From the NCBI GenBank assembly GCA_015490715.1, contig WFXH01000061.1, forward strand, positions 1 through 39,645: DNA of 39,645 bases. Direction: 5' to 3'. A program made the position numbers and the translations under genes. The stretch is from Saprospiraceae bacterium. Its GTDB lineage: Bacteria > Bacteroidota > Bacteroidia > Chitinophagales > Saprospiraceae. The notes under the pieces are model-generated. The model saw nothing but the letters and a program-made list of their open reading frames with translations. It did no database searches and was not told the origin of the DNA. Shown piece by piece: positions 27,010 through 36,008 of the stretch. Positions within the stretch are counted from its first letter, which is position 1, and every line of letters begins with the position of its first letter.

Positions 27010-27086
27010 TGGTGACTCCGGAAGGACTCGAACCTTCAACCACCTGATCCGTAGTCAGGTACTCTATCCAATTGAGCTACGGAGCC
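27010..27086 (-). tRNA. tRNA-Arg (anticodon ACG)
   Basis: Minus-strand cloverleaf. The acceptor GGCTCCG pairs with CGGAGTC (one G-U); the D arm is GCTCAATTGGATAGAGT; the anticodon stem CCTGA/TCAGG encloses CTACGGA (anticodon ACG, expected to be edited to ICG). The T arm is GAAGGTTCGAGTCCTTC, with discriminator A. CCA is encoded at 27010-27012, unlike the other two tRNAs of this window. Confidence 0.96.
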
Positions 27087-27119
27087 AACCATGTATTTTC
27101 TATACAGCCTTTGCGGCTG

Positions 27120-27150
27120 CAAAATTAGTGCATTCTTTTGCACTGTACAA
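27120..27150 (-). promoter_or_regulatory. Promoter of tRNA-Arg (and probably rpmB-rpmG)
   Basis: The minus strand has TTG (27148-27150), a 20-nt spacer and TAATTTTG (27120-27127), a perfect match. The -7 box runs into TTTGC-AGCC-GCAAA, and a second stem CAGCC/GGCTG (27106-27119) overlaps it in the leader. Confidence 0.75.
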
Positions 27151-27167
27151 TATCGTCCAATGGATTT

Positions 27168-29975
27168 TTATCGAATTAATGTAACCGTTCCCTGTAGAAA
27201 ATGTTCTTTTCCCAATCCGTCTTCGATGCGCAATTGGTATACGAATACGGCTGGATCACAGAGCTGGCCACGATGGGTGCCGTCCCATCCGCGATCTTGG
27301 AGTTCGTCTAACGGCACATCCCGGATGTGATAGACGCGTTCGCCGTATCGCGAGTAGATGCTTAAATCTCGCACGACTGAGCGGCTATCGTCGGAGTAGA
27401 TCACAAATCGATCGTGCACTCCATCGCCGTTGGGCGTAAAGGCGTTGGGCACGAAAAATTTTCCATAGGTTCGGAGTACGATTTCATACGTATAGACGCA
27501 ATCGTGTACATCGACCACTTCGATGCGCACGGGATACTCGGCCTGGTCGGGATACACGCGCACGACGGTGTCGTCGATGCCAAAGACACCATCGGGGCGA
27601 TACCAGCGGATTTGGGCAATAGCGTCGTCAAGGTTCGTCATTTTGGCACGTATCGTCACTTCTTGACCTCGACGCACTTCCGTTTCGTCGGCAAGGAGGA
27701 GAACACTACCACTTCCGGGCGTGGTAAATTCGATGGAATCCTCCCACCTACATCCGCGCACATCTTCTACTTCGAGAATGTATCGCCCAGCTCGAAACTG
27801 CATATCGCGGAGTTGTGCTATATCTAAAGTTTTGTCGTTGATTTGAACGCGATAGGGTGCTGTTCCTCCCGTGATGGATTGGATTTGTATTTCACCACCC
27901 TCAGGGGCATCGCAGGTGGGATTGAGTGCGGTGTAGGCTACCTGGAGGGGATCGGGTTGGGGCATTTGATATTCAAAAGCGTATGCACAGCCCTGGGCAT
28001 CGGTGATGGTCAGTTTATAGGTACCTGCGCCGAGGCGTGTGATACGGTCGGTAGAGGCCCCCGTGTTCCACTTGTACTGGTAGCTGCCTGCCCCTCCGTG
28101 CGCCTGTATGCGAAGGATGCCATCACTCTGATCGTAACAGGAGATGGGTTGTTCTTCCACAAAGTCGACTTCTACTGGAGGCAAGACGCGCACGTTCCAC
28201 ACGATGATGCTATCGCAACCGTGTCGGGTGTTGTACTCAAATCGCATCACAGCGCTGGAATCCGTCGTCCATCCATCGTAAGTAAATTGCGCACCATGGC
28301 AGATGGTAGTATCGTAAGACTGGCTATAGCTCGGCCACACGTCTAAGTGGACTGTGACGATGCTATCGCACCCGTTTGCCGCTTGTAGGGATATATCGTA
28401 TTGCCCTGGGGAGGTAAAGCGCTGCCCGGCGAGTTGGAGTTGGTCGCCCTGACAAATCGCGGTATCGATCGATCGCTGGGGCCGTTCGAGGACCGACACT
28501 CTCCACACGATCGTCGAGTCACATCCATATCGAGATTGCATTCGGTGCACATATTGGCCTGCAGTGTCGATGGTCTTGCCGAAGAAAATCAATGCATCGC
28601 CTCGACAGATTTGGGTATCGATTTCAATCACGCTTGCTGGGTGGACGGTGAGATGAAGACGTATGGTGCTATCACAGCCATTTTGGCTCGTCAAGGTGAT
28701 TTCGTAAAGGCCAGAACGGTCAAAATTTTTCCCTCCAAAAGTGACGTATTCACCTGCACAGAGGGCAGTATCTATTGTGCGAAGTTGGGCAGGTAATTGG
28801 TCGACGTACAGGATATACGAGCTGTCGCATCCAAAGCGATTGAGATAGCTCTTTTTATATACTCCCTTTTGGGTGATGGTAAGCCCTCTCCAATGGAGTG
28901 TATCGCCTTGACAGAGTTGGGTATCTCGCTCGATATTGGTAATGAGATATCGGTAGGGAAAGGTATCGGATACCAAACAAGTATTGCCGATTTGGAGGCG
29001 CACTTGATAGAGCCCATCTTGATGATCCGCTATGCGGTAGGTGTTGGATGTGGCATTTGGGATGGCCACTCCATTGCGATACCACTGGTATTGGGCTTTG
29101 GGAACCCGCTTTACACGCAGAGTATTATTCTCTCCACAATGGTCGCCTTGCATGCGAATATTGAGCTCAAAGGCGTCTTTGAGAGCAAGATTGAGGGCAT
29201 CGATGTAATAGTAGTTGTCTTTGCCCGGATAGCGATTAATACACGATGGACCGATTGCAATAGCATTCACATCAAAACCCGGTTGGATGTCAATGGTCAC
29301 TTTGACCCATTCGTCCTTTCCACTGACCTCCACGCGGGCCAATTCGGTCCAGTCTGCTATCCCCAAGGGACATCCATAAAATGAGGACTGCAAGGGCATA
29401 AAGGGCAAATTACTGCATTTCGAAGAGCCGAATACAGAGAGATCGATAGGTACATCGGCACCCCAGACTTGGCCCGGCTTGCCAAACCCCACGTAAAACT
29501 GAAGTCGGTAGATTTTGCCGTCTTTCATGGGGCTGGTCAAACATGCTCCAGCGTATTCTTTATAATTATCTTCGTAACGGATGCCGATGAAGCCATTGCC
29601 ATCGGGAAGTGGTTGAGGGGGTGTAGGGCGAAACAGATCGCCCATATATCCGCAGGTGTGAAAATAATCGGTCGTCGCATCGGATGCCTGTGACCAACCA
29701 GTAGCACAATAGAGTCGATTGATCGTCGTAGGACAGCAGGATTGTTGTTCAAAGGAGGGATTGGGGATGAGCGATGCGTCAAAGAATATGGTGTCTCCAC
29801 TGCTATGACACCGACAGTCTGGATCGTTGAGATCGATCAGGCCGTCGCCATCGTCATCGAGACCATTTTCACAAATTTCTACGGTATTGGATGCGGTGAC
29901 ACCGTGTGGCTCTACCCGCACAAACACCAGCATCAACACCGCTGCAATCAGCACAGCTCCTTTGATTCGCATCAT
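27168..29975 (-). CDS. T9SS type-B secreted protein with GCDS and SprB-like repeats
   Basis: A 935-aa surface or secreted protein. Seen: a signal peptide (about 1-25, MMRIKGAVLIAAVLMLVFV); a calcium-loop-like ENGLDDDGDGLIDLNDPDC (about 36-54); a Cys-rich beta domain (about 60-275); an Ig-like segment (about 275-350); five tandem GCDS modules (about 351-600); two SprB-like repeats (about 602-740), the first with GGAGSYQYKWNTGAS and AGTYKLTITDAQGC; and a C-terminal type IX sorting domain starting FVPNAFTPNGDGVHDRF and ending GTVTLIR. SprB repeats occur in gliding adhesins, so an adhesion or motility role is likely. The frame also has a TTG at 29981; ATG 29975 fits the signal peptide. It shares modules with the 1546-aa protein at 5165-9805 but is not a simple duplicate. 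Confidence 0.9.
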   Translation of the reverse strand: MMRIKGAVLIAAVLMLVFVRVEPHGVTASNTVEICENGLDDDGDGLIDLNDPDCRCHSSGDTIFFDASLIPNPSFEQQSCCPTTINRLYCATGWSQASDATTDYFHTCGYMGDLFRPTPPQPLPDGNGFIGIRYEDNYKEYAGACLTSPMKDGKIYRLQFYVGFGKPGQVWGADVPIDLSVFGSSKCSNLPFMPLQSSFYGCPLGIADWTELARVEVSGKDEWVKVTIDIQPGFDVNAIAIGPSCINRYPGKDNYYYIDALNLALKDAFELNIRMQGDHCGENNTLRVKRVPKAQYQWYRNGVAIPNATSNTYRIADHQDGLYQVRLQIGNTCLVSDTFPYRYLITNIERDTQLCQGDTLHWRGLTITQKGVYKKSYLNRFGCDSSYILYVDQLPAQLRTIDTALCAGEYVTFGGKNFDRSGLYEITLTSQNGCDSTIRLHLTVHPASVIEIDTQICRGDALIFFGKTIDTAGQYVHRMQSRYGCDSTIVWRVSVLERPQRSIDTAICQGDQLQLAGQRFTSPGQYDISLQAANGCDSIVTVHLDVWPSYSQSYDTTICHGAQFTYDGWTTDSSAVMRFEYNTRHGCDSIIVWNVRVLPPVEVDFVEEQPISCYDQSDGILRIQAHGGAGSYQYKWNTGASTDRITRLGAGTYKLTITDAQGCAYAFEYQMPQPDPLQVAYTALNPTCDAPEGGEIQIQSITGGTAPYRVQINDKTLDIAQLRDMQFRAGRYILEVEDVRGCRWEDSIEFTTPGSGSVLLLADETEVRRGQEVTIRAKMTNLDDAIAQIRWYRPDGVFGIDDTVVRVYPDQAEYPVRIEVVDVHDCVYTYEIVLRTYGKFFVPNAFTPNGDGVHDRFVIYSDDSRSVVRDLSIYSRYGERVYHIRDVPLDELQDRGWDGTHRGQLCDPAVFVYQLRIEDGLGKEHFLQGTVTLIR
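28176..28925 (-). repeat. Five tandem ~50-aa GCDS modules (second array)
   Basis: Codes for residues about 351-600 of the 935-aa T9SS protein. Each module begins Asp-Thr-x-x-Cys (QLCQGD, ALCAGE, QICRGD, AICQGD, TICHGA), has a Gly-Lys/Gln turn and a G-x-Y strand in four of the five, and ends GCDS. The array has the same layout as that at 5681-6493. Confidence 0.78.
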
Positions 29976-30071
29976 ATGCAAGTCTTCTTGTCCACCACAC
30001 TGGCCATTCGTCTGGCTCAGTGCACCACATCCTTACCTATCTGCAAGGATGATACCAAAACAATTGCTGTG

Positions 30072-30079
30072 CAAAAGTA
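30072..30079 (-). promoter_or_regulatory. Bacteroidota -7 box upstream of the 935-aa T9SS gene
   Basis: The minus strand reads TACTTTTG, an exact TAnnTTTG, about 96 nt before ATG 29975. The nearest TTG (30093-30095) is only 13 nt upstream, so the -33 half is poor. The rest of the 243-bp gap (29976-30218) has no gene. Confidence 0.4.
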
Positions 30080-30218
30080 CAAAAGAATTCCTCAACAGGT
30101 GCTCACATATGAGAAATTTTAATAAAGTATAACCCTTGCATATATCAGGGATTAGGTAAAATACTTTCTAAATCAACAGAATACCGTCCCTCTATTCAAT
30201 TCCAAATTTTTTTATTGC

Positions 30219-31193
30219 TTAGAGCAAGCGAAAAGTTCGCTCTGCCACTTTGTAGCCCTTATTGTACACTTCGATGCGGTAAGTGCCTTTGGCGAAGGGA
30301 TCGCCGGGCTGCCAGATGACGCAGTTTTCGTCTTTTTGACCGTTGTAATTCCACTCCTGGGCATAGGAATAGGGGATTTCTTCACCGCTTTTATAATCGG
30401 TAAAGGTACCCGAACTGCCTTCGATGCGCAGGATATGCCCATGGGGGTCAAACAGGCGCACGTAATACACTTCCTTCCCTTGTGAGGAGTTTTCGTTGAC
30501 ACCGGAGCGGATACAAATCTTCAGGTAGTCGATGTTTTTTGCCCACCATCGGCGCACGCCTTTGCCACCGCCCTTGTCTTTGTACCCTTTGACTTTAATT
30601 TTTTCTACTGGGATCGCTGCGGCGCGGTTGTAACGTATGAGGATGTCCTCTTTTTCCTGGCTGAGCTTTTCTTTTTCCTCCTCGAGGTGGCGCTTTTCTG
30701 TGAGAAGCACTTCTTGGATGCTGTCCTTTTGGCGGATGGTGTGTTCCAGTCGTACGGTTGTCTCTTTGAGCTGCAAGTTTTCCTCCTGAAGGAGTTCGTT
30801 TTGCTTTTGCAGGGCCTCGATTTCCTCGATGTATTGGCGGATCTGGTTTTTCAGCTCCTCGATTTCTTTTCGGGCTTTTTTGAGGCTTCTTCGGCTTCGG
30901 AGGAGGAATTTAATTTGCTCCTTCTTTTTTTCGAGCTCTTCGATGTAGTTGTCGATGCGGGCGTTGAGCTCTTCGTTGACACCTTTGAGATCTTCGAGCT
31001 CGGACTTGGCCTCGTTGTATTGGGACTCGAGCTCGGAGTTTAGCTTTATCGTCTCTAAGAGTTCCTTTTTCTGATCCTCGTTGACTTGTTGGAGCTTGCG
31101 ATTGGTGATAAATTGGTACAGATTACCCGCTCCGAGAGCCAGGATGAGAACGATAATTCCAGCGCGTACGTATTGCGATGATGTACCTGCCAT
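30219..31193 (-). CDS. Membrane-anchored coiled-coil protein with C-terminal beta domain, function unknown
   Basis: A 324-aa protein I cannot assign to a named function. Seen: one N-terminal membrane helix (about 9-27, VRAGIIVLILALGAGNLYQF); a long coiled coil (about 30-195) rich in Glu, Lys, Leu and Gln with clear heptads (ELESQYNEAKSELEDLKGVN); a basic linker (about 200-218, VKGYKDKGGGKGVRRWW); and a C-terminal beta-sandwich-like domain (about 222-324) with KICIRSGVNENSSQGKEVYY, VRLFDPHGH and KGTYRIEVYNKGYKVAERTF. Such proteins are often mislabelled as SMC or chromosome segregation ATPases; there is no Walker motif here. A start at 31199 (TTG) is possible, but ATG 31193 is preferred. Topology suggests the coil and beta domain face one side of the inner membrane. 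Confidence 0.8.
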   Translation of the reverse strand: MAGTSSQYVRAGIIVLILALGAGNLYQFITNRKLQQVNEDQKKELLETIKLNSELESQYNEAKSELEDLKGVNEELNARIDNYIEELEKKKEQIKFLLRSRRSLKKARKEIEELKNQIRQYIEEIEALQKQNELLQEENLQLKETTVRLEHTIRQKDSIQEVLLTEKRHLEEEKEKLSQEKEDILIRYNRAAAIPVEKIKVKGYKDKGGGKGVRRWWAKNIDYLKICIRSGVNENSSQGKEVYYVRLFDPHGHILRIEGSSGTFTDYKSGEEIPYSYAQEWNYNGQKDENCVIWQPGDPFAKGTYRIEVYNKGYKVAERTFRLL

Positions 31194-31222
31194 TGCCAAC
31201 CATTTTATTAATATTGCAACGA

Positions 31223-31252
31223 CAAAGTATGCTCATTATTTTTTATTTACAA
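31223..31252 (-). promoter_or_regulatory. Possible promoter of the coiled-coil protein gene
   Basis: The minus strand has TTG (31250-31252), a 19-nt spacer and ATACTTTG (31223-31230). The spacing fits but the first two bases of the -7 box are swapped relative to TAnnTTTG. Confidence 0.4.
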
Positions 31253-31328
31253 TTGCTATCCGCTCCGCATGTTTTATCAAGTAGACATTTCATCGGCAGC
31301 ATTTTACTGTAGATGCAAATCGTAAAAG

Positions 31329-32051
31329 ATGAGCGAAGAAATTCCCCTTCATCGCATTCTCTTTCTGGATATCGAGACAGCGCCGGCCTTTCCAGGGTAT
31401 CAAGAGATGGATCCCGCGATGCAAAGGCACTGGGATAGCCGAGCAAAGTACTTGATGCGTTCGACTCCATCGACTTCAGAGGAGCTGTACTTCGATCGTG
31501 CGGGTATTTACGCCGAATTTGCACGCGTGGTCTGCATTGGTATGGGCATATTTACCAAACAGGGGACCTTTCGATTACATGCTATCCATCACGAAGAGGA
31601 GGAGAGGATATTGCGCGAATTCAAAGCCTTGCTCGACAAGCACTACCACGAAGTGGAGCACAGCTGGATATGCGGGCACAATATCCGGGAGTTTGACATT
31701 CCCTTCCTCTGTCGTCGCATGCTCATCCACGGCATACGCTTGCCCAACATCCTCTCCCTTTCGGGTAAGAAAGCCTGGCAGGTTCCCCAACTCATCGATA
31801 CGATGGACATGTGGAAGTTTGGCGACCAAAAGCACTTCGTCTCACTCGACCTTCTGGCCACGGTGCTTAGCATCCCTTCTCCTAAGGACAAGGGTATCAG
31901 CGGCAAGGACGTGGCCCATGTGTTTTGGCGCGAAAAAGATATCGACCGCATTGTAGCATACTGCCTTCGCGATGTCAAGACGACAGCGAAAATTTATCTG
32001 CGTCTCTCGCAGCGCACAGCTTCGGTCGACTTTGGCGAAGAGGAGGAGTGA
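31329..32051 (+). CDS. PolB-like 3'-5' exonuclease (DnaQ-fold)
   Basis: Predicted DEDD-type nuclease of 240 aa, related to the 3'-5' exonuclease domain of family B DNA polymerases (the family often named predicted PolB exonuclease). Seen: ExoI RILFLDIETAP with Asp and Glu as metal ligands; ExoII ICGHNIREFDIPFLCRRML; ExoIII YCLRDVKTTAKIYLRL. No polymerase domain follows. Cytoplasmic; probably acts in DNA or RNA trimming or repair, though the in vivo role is not known. Its TGA ends at 32051 and the convergent BNR-protein gene's stop begins at 32052, with no base between them. Confidence 0.9.
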   Translation: MSEEIPLHRILFLDIETAPAFPGYQEMDPAMQRHWDSRAKYLMRSTPSTSEELYFDRAGIYAEFARVVCIGMGIFTKQGTFRLHAIHHEEEERILREFKALLDKHYHEVEHSWICGHNIREFDIPFLCRRMLIHGIRLPNILSLSGKKAWQVPQLIDTMDMWKFGDQKHFVSLDLLATVLSIPSPKDKGISGKDVAHVFWREKDIDRIVAYCLRDVKTTAKIYLRLSQRTASVDFGEEEE

Positions 32052-35000
32052 TTAGTCTTCGCGTATGAAATCGTTGTAGCTCTTCAGTTTGGGAGGCGTA
32101 CAGCCTTTGGCAAATTGTCTTTTGAGCGCTTCCCACTCTTTTTTAATGTCCTTCCACTCGTTGGACAGCTTGTCGAAGTGGCGGTATTGGGCTCCTGTGG
32201 GTTTGCCTGGATAGCTGGCTACATCGCCGTAGAGATCGGCGAGCTTTTCGCGCAGGCGCGGTTTGTCCCGGCCGACGTAATTATCTCCTCGCTGTACGAC
32301 GCACTTATCTTTGAGCGATTCGGCACGCTGCTTCCAAGTCTTTCGCTTATCGTCATCGATAGTACACACTTCGATCGCTTTTGAATACTCGTCGAGCTCG
32401 TAGACGAGATACGCCAGCTGCTGTTGGAGCTCGTATAGTTTCATCACGAGCTCTTGTTGCGCCTTGCGATCTTCTGGGCTATGGGGGGAATCATCGGGAT
32501 AGCGCACTTCAAACGGCATGCGGTAGGTCTTTTTGCCTTTTTTCATCACGGCATAATAGCGTCCTGCGGGAACAACGGGTCCTTGGAGAGCGGAAAAGAC
32601 GAAGGTCTTCCCCTGGGCAACCTTGGGTGGTTTCCGTCTGAAGTTCCAATACACGATATTCAAGCCCTTGGCCTTGGTTGGACTCAAGGTAGTGACGATT
32701 TCACCCCTTTCGTCTTCGATATGCAGACTCATTTTACCAAACAGATGTCGCTTTTTCATGTAGTAGGCTATCTTACCGTCGCGCGAGGGATTTTTTCCGA
32801 CAAAATCGGTAAAATCCCCTTCCCAGTGGGTGAAGGCGGTACGCTCGGGGATGACCATCGGATCCGTCTTGAGGAAGGCAAACTCCGATGCTCGCACCTC
32901 AGGGGTCAATTGCCTCACGAGTGCCATATCGTCGATGATGATGACGCCGCGCCCGTGGGTACCGAGGACTAAAGCTCCGCTCTTTACATCCTGGGCAATG
33001 GCATGGATAGCCACCGGGGGCACACCTTTCTTGAAACGCTGCCAGGATTTGCCGCCATCCATGCTGAGGTAAAGCCCCATTTCGGTACCGAGGTAAAGTA
33101 TGTCGGGATTGCGATAATCTTCGTGGATGGATCGCGCAAAACTCTGTATCTGGTCGGTGGCGAGGGAAGTCCAAGTCTTCCCATAGTCATCGGTGCGATA
33201 GACATAGGGGCGCATGTCGTTGAGAGTGTGACCGTCAAACACCGCATAGGCGCGCCCCTCGTAGAAAGCACTGGGCAGAATCTGGTAACACCACAAATTG
33301 GCGGGCAGATCGGGGATGTTTCGGGTACAGTTTGTCCAGCTCTTTCCACCGTTGATGGTGACCTGTACTTGACCGTCGTCGGTGCCTGCCCAGATGATGT
33401 CTTCGTTGAGGGGGGATTCGGCTATGGTAAAGACCGTGCAGTGATTTTCGGCACCGGAGTTGTCTACCGACACCCCGCCTGAGCGTTCCTGACGCTGCTT
33501 GGAGGGGTCGTTGGTGGTGAGGTCGGGCGATATTTTTTGCCAGGTTTCGCCCATATCGTCGGATCGGTGGACGAACTGGCTACCGATATAGAGGCGATCG
33601 GGATGGTGCGGGCTGAGCGCCATAGCGGTATTCCAATTGAAGCGGAGTTCGGGATCGCCCGGCTCGGCGTACGGCTTGATGACTTTGATATCGCCGAGCT
33701 CGTAATTGTACCGCCAAATGCCCTCGCCGCTCTGCATCATGGAGTAGATGATGGGCTTGGTCGGATGTTTGAAGACGCGAAAGCCATCGCCATATCCCAC
33801 CGTTGTCCAGTCTTTTTCCAGAATACCTCCGTGATAGGTTGCCGAAGGGCCGTACCAGGATCCATTGTCCTGCAGTCCTCCGTATACATTGAAGGGCTCG
33901 GCATCGTCGATGCTGATGTGGTAGTATTGAGCTACGGGTATATTGTCGACAAAATCCAGGGTAGCACCTTTGTTGAGCGATCGATAGACACCGCCATCGG
34001 TACCGACGTAGATGATATCGGTATTTTGCGGGTGGAAGGCGATGTCGTGGATATCGGGATGCATTGCTCCAAGTGGTTTGAAGGTCTTGCCTCCATCTCT
34101 ACTAATAGCACCGCGCAATCCCGCCTTGATGACGATATCGGGATTTTTGGGATCGACCACGATCCGTGAAAAGTAGAAGGGGCGTACTGTAAGAGCGAAG
34201 TCTCCATTGAGAAATTGCCAGGTCTGACCTCCGTCGTCGGAGCGATAGAGTCCTCCTTTTTGTGGTGCCTCCACTACAGCGTACAGTCGATTGGGCATGC
34301 TGGGAGCGACGGCCAGGGCGATTCGACCCTTTTTGCCTGAGGGAAGCCCGTGTTCGATGCGCTTCCAGGTAGCCCCTCCATCGGTCGATTTGAACAATCC
34401 GCTACCCATACCACCCGACTCAAAGCTCCACGGTGTACGGCGGAAGGTCCACATAGAGGCATACAGCGTCGAAGTATCGTCGGGGGCCATGACCAAATCG
34501 CTACACCCCGTGCTGGCATCGATGTAGAGGATTTTACGCCAGGTCTTCCCTCCGTCGGTCGATTTGTACACGCCGCGATGCGGGCTATCTCCCCAGAGTG
34601 CCCCCAAGACCCCCACGTAGATGGTATTCGAATTGCCTCGCGGAATGACGATAGAGGCAATGCGCTCGGAAGAGTCAAGACCCATTGGTTTCCAGGTCGT
34701 TCCTCCATCTTCAGATTTGAAAATGCCACAGCCGACGGACGTAGAATTTCGCACCCAAGTTTCTCCCGTGCCCACCCAAACGGTATAATCGGGGTCGTTA
34801 GGATCAATAGTCACAATGCCTATGCTCTGGCAGTGGTCGTCAAAGACGGGTGCAAAGGTATATCCGCCATCCGTACTCTTCCACACACCTCCTCCAGCAG
34901 TACCGACAAAGAGGATCTGTGGCTTGGTGGGATGTATTTCAATGTCTGTAATTCGACCGCTCGTCAATGCTGGGCCGATATGACGACCGCTAAGTCCCGG

Positions 35001-35096
35001 CAGCGATACTTGCCCGTACACCCAAGGCGTCCATGCTAAGAAGCACAGTATGAAATAGTGGATCGTGCCCAAGCTCCATCCTGCCCACGATTTCAT
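32052..35096 (-). CDS. Large secreted Asp-box (BNR/sialidase-like) beta-propeller protein
   Basis: A 1014-aa exported protein built of Asp-box repeats. Seen: a signal peptide (MKSWAGWSLGTIHYFILCFL, cleaved near VYGQ); about ten Asp-box turns of the form SxDGGxTW, such as STDGGYTF, SEDGGTTW, STDGGKTW, STDGGATW, SDDGGQTW, SRDGGKTF, SDDMGETW and SMDGGKSW, across about residues 60-720, which should make one or two seven- to ten-bladed propellers; then a C-terminal beta and helical region (about 740-1014). No sialidase catalytic Arg triad is evident. It resembles the WD40/YVTN/BNR-repeat (VPS10/sortilin-like) proteins common in Bacteroidota and annotated as glycosyl hydrolases without proof. It is in an operon 19 bp after the LolA-like gene. 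An upstream start at 35192 overlaps that gene and lacks a signal. Confidence 0.85.
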   Translation of the reverse strand: MKSWAGWSLGTIHYFILCFLAWTPWVYGQVSLPGLSGRHIGPALTSGRITDIEIHPTKPQILFVGTAGGGVWKSTDGGYTFAPVFDDHCQSIGIVTIDPNDPDYTVWVGTGETWVRNSTSVGCGIFKSEDGGTTWKPMGLDSSERIASIVIPRGNSNTIYVGVLGALWGDSPHRGVYKSTDGGKTWRKILYIDASTGCSDLVMAPDDTSTLYASMWTFRRTPWSFESGGMGSGLFKSTDGGATWKRIEHGLPSGKKGRIALAVAPSMPNRLYAVVEAPQKGGLYRSDDGGQTWQFLNGDFALTVRPFYFSRIVVDPKNPDIVIKAGLRGAISRDGGKTFKPLGAMHPDIHDIAFHPQNTDIIYVGTDGGVYRSLNKGATLDFVDNIPVAQYYHISIDDAEPFNVYGGLQDNGSWYGPSATYHGGILEKDWTTVGYGDGFRVFKHPTKPIIYSMMQSGEGIWRYNYELGDIKVIKPYAEPGDPELRFNWNTAMALSPHHPDRLYIGSQFVHRSDDMGETWQKISPDLTTNDPSKQRQERSGGVSVDNSGAENHCTVFTIAESPLNEDIIWAGTDDGQVQVTINGGKSWTNCTRNIPDLPANLWCYQILPSAFYEGRAYAVFDGHTLNDMRPYVYRTDDYGKTWTSLATDQIQSFARSIHEDYRNPDILYLGTEMGLYLSMDGGKSWQRFKKGVPPVAIHAIAQDVKSGALVLGTHGRGVIIIDDMALVRQLTPEVRASEFAFLKTDPMVIPERTAFTHWEGDFTDFVGKNPSRDGKIAYYMKKRHLFGKMSLHIEDERGEIVTTLSPTKAKGLNIVYWNFRRKPPKVAQGKTFVFSALQGPVVPAGRYYAVMKKGKKTYRMPFEVRYPDDSPHSPEDRKAQQELVMKLYELQQQLAYLVYELDEYSKAIEVCTIDDDKRKTWKQRAESLKDKCVVQRGDNYVGRDKPRLREKLADLYGDVASYPGKPTGAQYRHFDKLSNEWKDIKKEWEALKRQFAKGCTPPKLKSYNDFIRED

Positions 35097-35115
35097 ACGC
35101 AAAGCTTTTAATCGG

Positions 35116-35892
35116 TTATTTATCCGGAGATGTGACGGAGGTATCTTGAGGCATCTTGAGCATCGTCGAGTCGAAGGGCGGATTGACTTCAAAACTTTTG
35201 ATGGTCATCGAGGAGACCACCTGACCGTCGACTTTGTTTGTGATTTCATAGGGGATGAAGAGCTCTCCAGCTGCATCGTAATTGCTGTAATAGCGCTCCA
35301 TTGCCTTACCAGCCATAGGGCCCTCCCAAATGTTCTGGGATTTGCTCATAATGGGCACGAAGTTTTCCTCATCGAAGTACCAGTACTCGATGTTGGGTTT
35401 TTCCTGGCCGTTGAATAAGACGGTACCCTTGTCGACTTTGAGCACGTAGGTCTTTACGCCATCGATTTCTTCTTCCCCTTCGAGTGTGACTTGATAGCCC
35501 TTGTCCTTCCAATGCAGGAAGGGATTGGGAAAGTCTTTGGACGTCCGCTTGATGTTTTCAATCGTTTCGTTGTCGAGTTTTTCGGCCTTAAGGTTCATAA
35601 AGTTGGTCTTCCAGCCAGTCTTTCCGTCGAAGGCCATGACGACGAGGTCTTTGCCTTGAAAATTGACTTTCTGAAATTTGACGCCGTTGTCGAACTCATA
35701 GGAGACCATGGGCATCTCCATGCTCTGGTACTTGAGGACGGATTCTATTTTCACGCCCTTAATGGCCTCCCAATTTTTCACGCCACCCGTGGCTTCAAGA
35801 TAGCCGTTGACGATATCGTCGACAGTGACTTGTGCCCTACCGACGAAGGATACTGTACAGAGCACGACCAATGCAAAGAGTAGTTTTTTCAT
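35116..35892 (-). CDS. LolA-like outer membrane lipoprotein-sorting family protein
   Basis: A 258-aa exported protein. Seen: a signal peptide (MKKLLFALVVLCTVSFVGRA, cleaved before QVT); then a beta-rich fold with DIVNGYLEATGGVKNWEAIK, VVMAFDGKTGWKTNFM, VTLEGEEEIDGVKTYVLKV and EYWYFDEENFVPIMSKSQ. This pattern is typical of the LolA/LppX-like superfamily, whose members carry lipids or lipoproteins across the periplasm. It sits directly upstream of the BNR propeller gene and is likely co-transcribed with it; thiI lies 116 bp upstream on the same strand. It is probably not the housekeeping LolA, since family membership rests on the fold-like pattern only. Confidence 0.75.
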   Translation of the reverse strand: MKKLLFALVVLCTVSFVGRAQVTVDDIVNGYLEATGGVKNWEAIKGVKIESVLKYQSMEMPMVSYEFDNGVKFQKVNFQGKDLVVMAFDGKTGWKTNFMNLKAEKLDNETIENIKRTSKDFPNPFLHWKDKGYQVTLEGEEEIDGVKTYVLKVDKGTVLFNGQEKPNIEYWYFDEENFVPIMSKSQNIWEGPMAGKAMERYYSNYDAAGELFIPYEITNKVDGQVVSSMTIKSFEVNPPFDSTMLKMPQDTSVTSPDK

Positions 35893-36008
35893 AGGTCAAC
35901 GATTTTATACAATTTAAAATAGTTTTCGCCAGCTATTACGCTCAATGTCGGCGTAATGTTACGGGATAGGCCATGAAGGGCTGGATTTTTTCGACGAATG
36001 CCGGCATA

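Noticed and set aside
30205-30235. Hairpin TTGCT-TAG-AGCAA next to a T-run at the end of the coiled-coil gene
   Set aside because: The T-run is on the wrong side for the minus-strand gene, and no plus-strand gene ends there.
35930-35960. Inverted repeat ATTACG-N11-CGTAAT between thiI and the LolA-like gene
   Set aside because: A 6-bp stem with no T-run and a long loop; too weak to call a terminator or operator.
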